DNA of 64,000 nt, taken from contig BDDD01002865.1 in NCBI GenBank assembly GCA_001972305.1, positions 1 to 64,000 of the forward strand, given 5' to 3'. This document shows, one piece after another, positions 1 to 9,182 of the stretch. This stretch comes from Cephalotus follicularis (Eukaryota > Streptophyta > Magnoliopsida > Oxalidales > Cephalotaceae). The notes under the pieces are model-generated. The model was not told the DNA's origin. It saw nothing but the letters and a program-made list of their open reading frames with translations, and searched no databases. Position numbers and translations under genes: made by a program. Each line of letters begins with the position of its first letter. The stretch's first letter is position 1.

Positions 1-967
1 TGATATTCTGTTTAAGTTTTTTATACTTCTGTTTATAACTATTCTGCAAAAATACCATTTTATGCGAGCAAAAACTCTTTCCGAGTCTTTTGTTCCATCT
101 CACCTGTCCTGTAGACTAATTCCCTCCTTTTTTTAGACAGGTTTGTCTGCTGAGCTCTGTTAGCCCAAGTCAATCAGTCTGCTGAGGTGAGACCATGAGG
201 GCATGCTTACCAGAATTTCAACACGTGCGTATCATTCACAACATCAGCATTTAAATTATGCATTTAATTATGTTTTTAGATAAATGTTTTTATAGTTTTG
301 TTTTGATGGGCTGAACCCTATTTATGATTCGTGCTTTGATAATATGGTTAAGGTGGAGCCCGACCCATACATATTTTCTATTTTTCTTGTGATCTGCTGA
401 GGGCTGAGCCCAATTTATAAATTGTGTTTTTCTTTACAGGCGACATAGTTTGATAAACGAATACTACATGCCCGATTTTCATAAAAATTTAAGAGTTAGA
501 ATTATTTTCAAGTTTTTGTTAAAAAGTTTAATTTTATGATTTTAAATTTTCATTTACTGCTTTAATGTTTAATGAGTTGGGCTCTTTTTCTGTATTGTTT
601 ATATTTAAAACTTTATTTCGTTGACGAATTGAGCCCGATAATTAGTTTTCTATTTCTGATGAGATGGGCGGGACCCAAACCTATTCCATTTATTCTGTTA
701 TTGAAATCTGTCGACGGATGACAGTATTGTTAGGTTTTAAGATAGAAGTGTTTATCAGTTTTTTCAAATCCGGTTATAGGTCCATTAAACGGTTACTACA
801 TGTCGAAATTTCGTAAAATTTTATACTTGGTTTATTTTTAACTTTCAAAGAATAAAAATATATTTTTGAAATTTTGTTTTATTGAACCTATGATGTGAGT
901 CTCTAATGGGAGGTTTGACCTTGTAGTGGGCGCGACGGATCTCAGCGAGCTGAGTCCAGGCATGTCA
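1..967 (+). mobile_element. R1-family LTR, 3' part only
   Basis: This is the 3' third of a long LTR whose beginning lies outside the window. It shares ordered blocks with 31490-32230, 60640-61340 and, inverted, 58775-59595: the GCGAGCAAAA-CTC block, CATCTCACCTGTCCTGTAGAC, the GCTGAGGTGAGACCA block, repeated GGGCTGAGCCC motifs, and a final GAGCTGAGTCC. The last bases GGCATGTCA end in CA, as expected for an LTR, and are followed at once by interior sequence of the Tat 3' LTR. It therefore appears inserted in that LTR. No coding potential is seen. The autonomous family that this LTR belongs to is unknown. Confidence 0.7.
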
Positions 968-1191
968 ATTTATAGCCTTACCTGGCCATAATTGTCTATG
1001 AACTACTAGCATCATGGAGGAGATAATGGGTCTCCTGAATTTGGCCAGAATTCTTGGCCATTTGCTTCTTCTAGAATGGAGGAGTTATCTCCCTCATTTT
1101 GACTACGATCTTGGGCGGTTTGCCCATGTGTATCAAGCTCCAAGTGACATGTGTCAGTGTCTTATTTATATATGAATTTTTTCATATCACA
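968..1191 (-). mobile_element. TAT-A 3' LTR remnant (Ty3-gypsy)
   Basis: The segment matches the right half of the 5' LTR at 10926-11408, from the block ATTTATAGCCTTACC through GACATGTGTCAGTG to the terminal CATATCACA. On the minus strand the LTR begins TGTGATATG and sits directly after a polypurine tract, which fixes it as the 3' LTR. The rest of this LTR was displaced by the R1 insertion at 1-967. It differs visibly from the 5' LTR by many substitutions, so the element is old. Confidence 0.75.
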
Positions 1192-1204
1192 TGCCCCCCT
1201 GGTC
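1192..1204 (-). other. Polypurine tract of TAT-A
   Basis: Read on the minus strand this is a purine-rich run with six consecutive G residues (ACCAGGGGGGCA) abutting the TG start of the LTR. That is where the plus-strand primer of an LTR retrotransposon is expected. The following 300 bases (1205-1499) are the element's 3' untranslated region, and I see no gene in them. Confidence 0.65.
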
Positions 1205-1499
1205 TTTGTTCTCTGTACTTTACATAGGAGATTTATGAGGTGGTCTTGCTTGTGCAGACCTCTGCTGCTCAATTGGACCTGTTTTGGGCTTACGGGCATC
1301 TCTCACTTTTTTTGCCCAACTCTGGTTTCAAGCGACACGCGGCAAGACAACCGTGGATCTTGCCCATGTTCTTTTCGTTTCCCGTGTTTGATTGATAGGA
1401 TGAACCGTTTGATCCCGCAAAGATCTTATGGTCTGGATCCTCTTGAAATCCTTTAAATCGCCTCTTCTTTCTTAGGGTCTTTAAAAAAGCTTGTATTAA

Positions 1500-2340
1500 A
1501 ACTTGGAAAACTATGGTCCTGTATCAAGGCCCTACTCAGACTGCTTAGACCTGGAGAGCTATGGTCTTGTATCAAGGACCTGCTCTGAAGCTTGTATTAA
1601 AGCTTAAGCCTTTGTGGCTATCAAAAGAGTCTGCTTCAGACTTGGAGAGTTGTGGTCCTGTATCAAGGACCTGCTCTAATTTCTCCCTTGATTACGCTTC
1701 AGCTGGGAGTCTTTGAATAAGCTTGTATTAAAGCTTGGAGAGCTATGGTACTATATCAAGGCCCTGCTCTGATTACTCCTTTGATTACTCTTCGGCTGGG
1801 AGTCTTTCAGACTTGGAGAGCTATGATCCTGTATCAAGGCCCTGCTCTGACTGTAGACTTAGAGAGCTATGGTCATGTATCAAGGACCTGCTCTGATTTA
1901 TCCATTGATTGCTCTTCGGCTGGGATTCTTTTAGACTTGGAGAGCTATGGTCTAGTATCAAGGCCCTGCTCTGACTGTAGACTTGGAGAGTTATGGTCTT
2001 GTATCAAGGCCCTGCTCTGATTGCTCGCTTGATTGTTCTTTGGCTGGGAGTCATTTAGACTTGGAAAGCTATGGTCCTGTATCAAGGCCCTGCTCTGACT
2101 ACAAAATTGGAGAGTTATGGTCCTGTATCAAGGCCCTGCTCTGACTGCAGACTTCAAGAGCTATGGTCCTGTATCAAGGATCTACTCTGAATCTTGTATT
2201 AAAGCTTAAGCCTTTGTGGCTATCAAAAGAGTCTGCTTCAGACTTGAAGAGCTGTGGTCTTGTATTAAAGACCTGCTCTGATAGCTCCCTTGATTGCTCT
2301 TCGGCTGGGAGTATTTGAATAAGCTTGTATTAAAGCTTAT
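1500..2340. repeat. Minisatellite in the TAT-A 3' untranslated region
   Basis: About a dozen imperfect copies of a 40-46 base unit are present. The unit contains CTTGGAGAGCTATGG, then TCCTGTATCAAGG, then CCTGCTCTGA. A longer-period variant includes TTCGGCTGGGAGTCTTT and AAGCTTGTATTAAAGCTT. The array lies between the pol remnants and the 3' LTR. Tat/Ogre elements are known to accumulate tandem repeats in exactly this place. The open frames across the array are by-products of the repeat, not genes. Confidence 0.85.
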
Positions 2341-2519
2341 TTTTCTTCTATTGTGGGAACTTTTGAAGGCTGTTCAGAGGTTTAAGGATGTGAACATTGG
2401 ACCTCCTGTCCCTTGTGAACTTGGAACTGATTCTTGTTGTCGAAGAAACATCATCTTTATTGAATGGATTGAACATTTGTACATACTTCACTGAGATGAT
2501 TTCTTTGTTGATGACCTCT

Positions 2520-3443
2520 ATTTGGCCATTGCTCGCTGCCTCTCTGGGCCAAAGTTTCTCTTCTTTTGCCTGGTCGGGGGCCGCGTTGGATCTACACTGA
2601 GTTTGTGAACCATTATCTGAGGGTTGATCCCAGGACCTCTTCTGCAGACCAAGTGTCTTTATTATTTTTGAGGAACATAATCAGTTCCTCTTTCTCCACC
2701 TCTCCCAGCTGGGGGCTAGCTTTCCTCGAGTGCCAGTGGGATCAGAAATTGTTGCGTTTCTGAGGACTAAGTCTCCCTCCTTTAGTAGTCTGGGGTTTAC
2801 CCTTTTGTTATAATAGCGGTTCACCCTCTGTTGATAGGCTGCTACTCTAATTGCTGCTTTACCTTCGGGGCAAAGTTTCTCTTCTTCATCCTGGTCGGGA
2901 GCCGCGTCGGATCTACACTGATTTTGTAAACCATTATCTCAAGGTTGATCCCGAGACCTCTTCTGCATACCAGGTGAATACATATTTATTATTTTTGAGG
3001 AACGTAATCAGTTCATCTTTCTCCACCTCTCACAGTTAGGAACCAATCTGGAAGATCTTGTCTGAATTGCCTTCTTCTAAAGGCACTTGTACCACATCCT
3101 CTACTGGACGTGGATGCTCAAGCTCTACCTTTCCTCTAGTGCCCAGAGCTGAGCTCAGAAATGAGAGGGAAAGCTGTATTAAGCCTTCATCTTCTCCTTT
3201 GAGCTTCACATTTGCTATGGGAATGACCTTTTCCTTCTTCTTAGTCTTTATAGCAATATGATAACATTGCCTTGCAGCTTTCTAATCTCCTCTGATCTGT
3301 CCCACACCAAACCTAGTCTGGTGCCTTGTTGACACTATCACCTCTATTGCGTTTAGTCCTGGGTGCCTAATTATTGCGTTGTAAGGGCTTGATGTATCAA
3401 CCACCAGGAAAGTTGTCTGCACCTGGGTTTGGCAGAGGGATGA
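2520..3443 (-). pseudogene. TAT-A pol remnants: protease end, RT start (twice), integrase pieces
   Basis: Minus-strand translation first gives the end of the protease/linker, with FLVVDTSSPYNAII and later STRHQTRFGVGQIRGD (about 3440-3260), typical of Tat-lineage gypsy polyproteins. An RT N-terminal stretch follows (about 3050-2880, ELITFLKNN...KKRNFAP). Next comes an integrase C-terminal piece (about 2870-2725, YYNKRVNPRLLKEGDLVLRN). Then the RT N-terminal stretch appears a second time (about 2705-2540), joined to NGQIEVINKEI, an integrase core motif (about 2555-2520). The RT catalytic core, RNase H and most of integrase are missing, and stops and frameshifts are common. The protein cannot be functional. 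Confidence 0.75.
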
Positions 3444-3444
3444 G
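3440..3444. repeat. Target-site duplication ATGAG, left copy
   Basis: The five bases before the R2 LTR are ATGAG and recur directly after it at 6249-6253, inside the Tat pol sequence. Dropping one copy and the insert rejoins the Tat linker coding sequence across the site. Confidence 0.9.
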
Positions 3445-3740
3445 TGTAAGAGCCCTAAATATTATAAGAATTATTTTTGGGCTTTGTAATGATTTTCCCA
3501 CTTTATGGACTGGGCCCGAATTTTATGATGTATTTATTTGGGCCTTAATGGAATATAATTTCTGATTTTGGGCTAAAGAGTTTGTGCTATTCTCCTTGGG
3601 CTGGATTTAATGTAGTGATTGGTTTTTTGGGCTTGCTTATGGAAAGTGAAATTTGGTCCAAGTGGAGGAGGCTGGCCCAAGTCCAAGTATGGCCTTCACC
3701 GTGAGAATTCTCTCAAGAATTCTAGACTCTTCCAATGGCA

Positions 3741-3748
3741 TATAAAAG
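3741..3748 (+). promoter_or_regulatory. TATA box of the R2 LTR
   Basis: TATAAAAG lies about 300 bases into the LTR. Equivalent boxes occur in the other copies: near 27297-27306 (-), near 34892-34900 (-), and TATAAATAG at 61461-61469 (+). Conservation of position across copies supports it as the retrotransposon promoter. Confidence 0.55.
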
Positions 3749-4580
3749 GAGAATGGGACAAAGAGCTACAACTTTGGCCATTTCTTGCGCACTTTATTCC
3801 AGAGAAATTGAGAGAATGAGAGAGTGGAAAGAAGGAGACAAAGTGGGTGTTGTCCATGGAGCCTCATGTCTCCTGCACTCCGATGGTACAAATACCATTC
3901 CCTGGGAGCTAGAGGGGCGCAAGGAAGAAGGAGAATTTTGACAAAGCTAAAGTGTAGCAGACCCAGCTCAAAGGAAGTTCAGATTTGAATATCTCCGTTT
4001 TCAACCTTTACCCAGGTAGGTTACTCCATATCCGAGTGCCTACCAGCTTGTGTGTGTGATTGTTGATGTTTTTCTTCTGTGTGCGCCCATTGCATGCTTG
4101 CTTGCTTGCTTTTATGTTATGGTTTTGTTGTTTGTAATTATATAAGTTATATTATTGTTGAGCGCGTCACTTGTTATAATGTAACATACACGTCTGCACG
4201 CGTAAACCATGAGCGTCTCGTCCCTGGTGCTTCCTCCTGAGGTGCACCAACAGCACAAAATGAATATAGGCGTCATTGCAAGAGGTCCTGAGATGGAGAT
4301 CGAGCCCTTCTTGGCCATGCATCCGGGCATGTTGACTTGCCGCGCCTTCACCTCCAGGCATCGAGTTCCCTCCATCGCCGGCGAGCAAAGATCATGCGTC
4401 CAAGGCATGAAATGCATGACGCCCGAGGAGCCCAACGCACTGCATATGCGCCTAGGAAGAATGACAGCGGTGATGCTCGAGCTCCATGCCTGAGCCCAAT
4501 GCCCGAGCTCCACTGTCCATGCTCAGACGACATGCGTCAGAGAAGAAGTGACGTCAAGGGAGACCTGAGCCCGTGGAGAC

Positions 4581-4705
4581 GATGCCCGGGGTGACATGCC
4601 CGAGGAAAAGATGTCCGGGGTGACATGCCCGAGGAGACGATGCCCGGGGTGACATGCGCTGAGGAGACGATGCCCGGGGTGACATGCGCCCGAGGAGATA
4701 TGATG
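4581..4705. repeat. 31-base tandem repeat in R2
   Basis: Four imperfect tandem copies of a unit built on GATGCCCGGGGTGACATG followed by CCCGAGGAGAC. The third and fourth copies carry small variations (GCGCTGAGG, GCGCCCGAGG). The array is GC-rich and CpG-rich. Confidence 0.8.
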
Positions 4706-5469
4706 CCAGGGCAGACATGCCCGAGCTCCTCTGTCAATGCTTGGTGAGCCATGTGCCCAAGGTGATGACGCCATAGGTGATATGCCAGAGGAACCTGGAG
4801 CCATGCTAAGGGGCCATGGTTGAATACCAGGGGAGTTACTCGCCTAGTGTGCCAACACCAGAGGAGTCTTGCGCCCAACTTCCATGCTGCCCGAGCACGG
4901 TATCCAACGGTGCCAAGATCTCCTCTGCTTTCGCCTGAGCTGGTGACGACGCTAAGTTCTCCCCTGCCACGAGCCGAGCATGCGCCAACGTGATTGTTGT
5001 TCCCTGGTGGGTACTCCTTGCATGAGCTCGTGAGAGAAGGAAATGGAATAGTGGTATGAATATGTCCCCTGGCATGCATCTTCAGTACGCGTTCACCAGT
5101 TAAGGAAATGATATAGGAAGAAACATTCATCCCCTAGAGTGTAAACCTTGCATGCGTCCTTAGCACTTGATTGTGAGTGCATGCATGCGTTTTCAAGGAG
5201 CAGGAAATGATAGTATGTGCATGCGCACGAGAAAAGAAAGGATGTTTGCCTAAGTATATGTATGCGGCGCGAGCAGATGATTATGTGATGTTGGCTTTGC
5301 ATGCGCCATGCAAGTAATGCGGAAGTGAACCTTGCACATGGAAAGTGCCATGCACAATGGTGAGCCCTGGTCTGGCTACAGAAATGGACTTAGAATGCTA
5401 AAGGAATAAAAAGGAAATAGAATTAGAAAATGGAATAAAAAAGGAAAAGACTTAGATAGATGGTCCCAT

Positions 5470-5708
5470 ACTGGTGAGCCCAACAGGGGAGAATTCTGCC
5501 AAGCAGGTGAGCCCAAAGGGTGAACTCCGTGAGGCTGGTGATCTCAGGCGAATCCGCCAATGGTGAACCTAAGGGTGAATTCCGCCAGAGCTGGTGATCC
5601 AAAGGGTGAACCGCAGAGCAGGTGAGCAAAGGGCGAATTCCGCTCAGCAGGTGAACCTGGAGGAGAATACCGAGGGCTGGTGAGCCTAAAGGTGAACCTT
5701 GTACACTG
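5470..5708. repeat. GGTGARCC-type tandem array in R2
   Basis: Degenerate repeats of about 35-45 bases are built on GGTGAGCC / GGTGAACC / GGTGATCC alternating with GAATTCCGCC-like blocks. The same array is found, reverse-complemented, at 25630-25870 and 33167-33390 in the other R2 copies. It lies about 200 bases before the conserved double hairpin. Confidence 0.8.
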
Positions 5709-5910
5709 ACCAGACCATAGGATGACCGGACTAGACTCCTCTGTAGGTGATATGTATGGTTTGAGTAGAGTAGTCCGAGGACAAAGGATGATAAAGGCTA
5801 TGTTATGGATTGTGATTTGTATTCATGTAGGCATGCATATTTATTATTATTTTCTCCTCTGCTTGTATTGTTGTTTCCTCTGGTATGTGCCTGTATATGT
5901 GGTAACCTAC

Positions 5911-5958
5911 ACAACCCCCCAGGGTTGCTGACCCATTCCTTTGAATGGGCCAGGTACA
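5911..5958. other. Conserved double hairpin in R2
   Basis: Two adjacent stem-loops: CAACCC/GGGTTG with a 4-base loop, then CCCATTC/GAATGGG with loop CTTT, followed by CCAGGTACAGG. Both are present in all four R2 copies. In the diverged copy at 63865-63915 the first stem is ACGACC/GGTCGT, which includes a paired A-T to G-C change. This suggests that the structure, not only the sequence, is maintained. Confidence 0.6.
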
Positions 5959-6248
5959 GGAACATGTAGTGGAGGCACATCGCAACAGAACCAAAGATAA
6001 AGATATCGTAAGCTCCTCCTCTTCGACGATGCGCTTTATGATCAGATTGCAAGAAATAAATAAATATTTATTTATTTATTTTTACCTGTTGGTTGTAGTA
6101 GTGCATTTATGATGTATCGAACTGGGTCTGTATATCCACACATTAAATAAAGGATTACGTTTATGATTTATTTTTTTTTAATGATGATGATTGTACGGAT
6201 TACCACGTGTCGAGTTGTGGGGCCCAACCCACGGTTCGGGACGTGACA

Positions 6249-6296
6249 ATGAGCCTGCAATGACAGACAAGTCAGTGGATCCCAATGGATGAAGAT
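6249..6296 (-). pseudogene. TAT-A protease fragment between two LTR insertions
   Basis: These 48 bases are what remains of the Tat protease between the R2 and R1 insertions. On the minus strand one frame reads LHPLGSTDLSVIAG, which continues across the R2 insertion into the FLVVDTSSPYNAII motif at about 3400 and joins upstream to the GFAREI segment beyond the R1 insertion. This continuity is the main evidence that 968-11408 was once one element. Confidence 0.65.
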
Positions 6297-6649
6297 TGTG
6301 ACACCCGTGTCCCAGCCAATTTCTGAACTTGTCCCTGTGAGCCAAGTGGCTTCAGTCTGTCAGTGAGTCGCATAATTTCATGCTTGGCATACATGACATA
6401 TAATACACATTACTCAAGTTTATGCTATTTTATACTACTTCCGAAATGCTTTTAAAGTTTTCCGTAAATTCATGTACCTTTTAATAGTATTAACTGATAT
6501 TGTATTTTGTCTGCTTTTCAATACCAAAATTACCTTATATTTGTTAAACTGATAAAAATATCAAGTGACTAGTCCATTGATGAATTTGGGTTTGACCGGT
6601 CGGGTCGTGGCCTATAAAAGTTTATTTTCTCTCATTCTTTCTCATTTTG

Positions 6650-6691
<42 letters not shown>

Positions 6692-8983
6692 ATACACACA
6701 AAACTTTAACCTTGTTGTTCGAAGCCTTTCTGGTATAGGATTGACGCAAGACCACCACCATTGGACTCCTCTCTTCCAGGGCTTCCTTCTATCACCAAAG
6801 TCGCCGCCATCCATCACCGTTGACTGTCATTGACCATCATGGACTGACGCCAACCGGGGTCCTACCACCACCATCGGAAAGCCCCTACCCCGACCTACCA
6901 AAAAGTCTGAAGGAGCATCGCCATTTGACCACCAGAAGTGCCTGAAACAACCATAGAAAGGTCACGGCTTGTACTGTTATGACGAACCCCTTTCCGTGCT
7001 CCATTCAGAGTTTTGAGACCATATCCCAACTCCTTTCGATGAGACGAAGCTAACCGAACTAGCCCCGTGACCAACCGAGGCTGGTAAGGCATCGGTGTCA
7101 CGCACGCGCCATCCTCCAGTGGCGGCGTCCCACCAAAGTCCTCACCATTCTGATCCTTGCCCTCCGCTGATCTTCTGGTTCAAGTTTCGTCCAATTTGGA
7201 CTTCGGTATGACCTTGAACGATTCATTTTGTTTCTCTTTAACGTTGGTCTTTCTGTCCTGATGCATCAGTTTCTGTGTTCGCTTTGTTTAATCATTTTAC
7301 TATTTGTTTTTAAGAATATTTGATCTATTTGAGAGGTTGTAAAGTATTCCGGATACCCTGGACACTTTAACTGTAAAAATCAGCACCGTTGAGAACCCTC
7401 CGAGTTTCTTTTAGACCCTTGGATAATGGACCATCACTGGATTTCTAGTTTTAATAGTTTAAAAAACTTATCTGGACTTTAAATGTGACAATTTGATAAA
7501 CTAGCATGTGATTTTAGGTCATTGGCCTTTGTGGGAGATTTAAACAATGTTTTTATAATCGTACTCCTGCTATTGTTGGCCGTATAGGTCGGTTATAGTT
7601 TTCTGACATCTACACGCATTCCATTGCATAAGCATTGCATGCATAGTATGTGTTTGAGTTTCTACTTAATTGTTGAGTCTGGTCTGACACGCATATATTT
7701 GTCTGTTGTCCGTATATGGCAGAGGACCCTGCTCCTGTTGCTGGGCCGGGTGGAAACGGCCAGGCGTAGTTGCAAGTAGTATTGTGAGTGGAATTTTCTG
7801 TTTAGTCTTATTATTTATGAAACGCTTTTAATGTTTTATAGATTTCTAAAAGTTCTTTTCAACTATGTTCTGAAATATTGAATTGAAACTAGTAGTTGTA
7901 CTCACGGCCTATGTCTTCTATAAACTAGCTTTATAGCAAGGACTTTTAAGCCACTTTGACTTATGCTTTAAATAGTATACATTGTTGATGCACTTGGGAA
8001 CCTAGATCGTTGATGATACTATTACCAACCATAGTGGTTTATCTCTGCACGTGTATTGAGCTCTATTGATACGTGGGTGCGATGGTACCTACGTCACTTT
8101 CTGCTGGACGTTCGGCCTGACGGGTCCAGACGTCATTATTACTATTAGGGACCCTTGCATCACCTGTATTACTCTGTTTTACTTCTGATATTACCCTGTT
8201 TTAATTCTGATAGTATTCTATTTTACTTCTGTTACTATTCTGTTTTATTTCTGTTTTAAATTCTATTTTGGACTTTATTTTACTCTGTTTAATTCTGTTT
8301 ATCTGTATACCGATACAAGTATTTTTTTTTAATTTGAACATCGAGTATAGGTGAGCGAGTGTATCCTGAGTTTTTCTGGTTTCATCTCACTAGTCCCGTG
8401 GACTAACCCCCTCCCTGTTTTATTTTTCTTTCACTTTTGAGACCAGTGGTTTAGCTCTCGTGACGAGCTTACTTTTATGTTATATCAGTCAATCGAGGTA
8501 CTATGAGGAGCTACTTAGTATGCCCATCGAGTCTGCATGCCTCATTTCTGCATTTCACACATCTGGGGCATTTTGGGAAGTTTATTATATTTCACATCTA
8601 TGTTTGTATATATTAAATTTACCTCAGTTCTTTTATTTCAGTTTGGTTGAGGCTGAGCCTGACCTTTTTATCATTTCTGTTTTAAATTATGGATTTCCTC
8701 CTACGGGGTGTGGCTTCCTGAGGGCTGAGCCCATTTTTTATAAATTGTGTTTTCCTTTAAGGGGGTATAGTCCGATAAACGGATACTACATGCCCAATTT
8801 TTGTAAAAAATTAAGAGTTAGAATTATTTTCAAGTTTTTAAGAAGTTTCAACTTTATGACTTTTAAACTGATTGAATGGTTTTTAAGTAGTTTCAAACTG
8901 GTTTTTAGATATCACGTGGAGGTTTCCGAAAGGAAGCTTGCCATGTGGTGGTCACATCCGCCTTGGTCTGGACAGGTGTGACA
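6297..8983 (+). mobile_element. R1-family LTR, diverged copy, 2.7 kb
   Basis: It starts TGTGACACCCGTGTCCC, close to the starts of the R1 copies at 29370 and 58305, and shares their order of landmarks. These are a CT microsatellite, a TATA box (CCTATAAAAG, 6611-6620), GGCAGAGGACCCTGC, GACGTTCGGCC, CATCTCACTAGTCC and GGGCTGAGCCC. The end is near GGTGTGACA. No clear target-site duplication is seen: the left flank is AAGAT and the right flank CAATC, so the boundary may be a few bases off or the duplication has mutated. It interrupts the Tat protease. The 173-residue frame at 8460-8981 has no recognisable motif and is probably chance. Confidence 0.7.
6654..6681. repeat. (CT)n microsatellite
   Basis: About fourteen CT dinucleotides just downstream of the LTR TATA box. 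A CT-rich leader also follows the promoter in the R1 copies near 29710 and 58650. Confidence 0.9.
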
Positions 8984-9182
8984 CAATCTCTCTCGCAAAA
9001 CCTACCAAAGGAGTCTTCACCGGCTTCAGATGGTCTTCAGGAATTCTTAGTTGATCAAAAGCCAGTTTATAGAGGATGTCTGCTGAGCTCCCACTATCTA
9101 GGAGGACTCTCTTCATGGTGAACAACTCCACCAGAAGAATGACCACCACTGGGTCATCATGAGGGAGATGTACTCCGTCCAA
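8984..9182 (-). pseudogene. TAT-A aspartic protease, truncated by R1
   Basis: The minus-strand frame contains VLLDSGSSADILY, the catalytic D-S-G signature of a retropepsin in the form usual for Tat-lineage Ty3-gypsy elements, followed by KTPLVGFARE. The frame then runs into the R1 LTR, and the protease continues at 6249-6296 and 3260-3443 on the far side of the insertions. The protease would mature gag and pol. Here it is interrupted and cannot be made. Confidence 0.8.

Larger units (their letters stand above)
3445..6248 (+). mobile_element. R2-family solo LTR, 2.8 kb
   Basis: The segment begins TGTAAGAGCCC and ends GGGACGTGACA, so it has TG...CA ends. It is flanked by a perfect 5-bp duplication (ATGAG). 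No PBS, gag, pol or second LTR lies inside, so it is best read as a solo LTR. Orientation is set by a TATA box (TATAAAAG, 3741-3748). From left to right it has an AT-rich promoter part, a GC-rich part full of CATGC motifs, a 31-base tandem repeat, a GGTGARCC-type array, and a conserved double hairpin near the 3' end. Related copies are at 25080-27578 (-), 32608-35229 (-) and 61341-64000 (+). The many ORFs inside are short and not conserved between copies. The parent element family is unknown. Confidence 0.85.

Noticed and set aside
4537..5130. 197-residue minus-strand frame
   Set aside because: It crosses the 31-base tandem repeat of R2, and its His/Ser/Arg-rich repeats mirror the DNA repeat.
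8460..8981. 173-residue open frame, plus strand
   Set aside because: It lies wholly in an R1 LTR, has no recognised motif, and other R1 copies do not keep it open.
6297..8983. Target-site duplication for the R1 copy
   Set aside because: Flanking bases (AAGAT and CAATC) do not match under any boundary I tried, so none is claimed.
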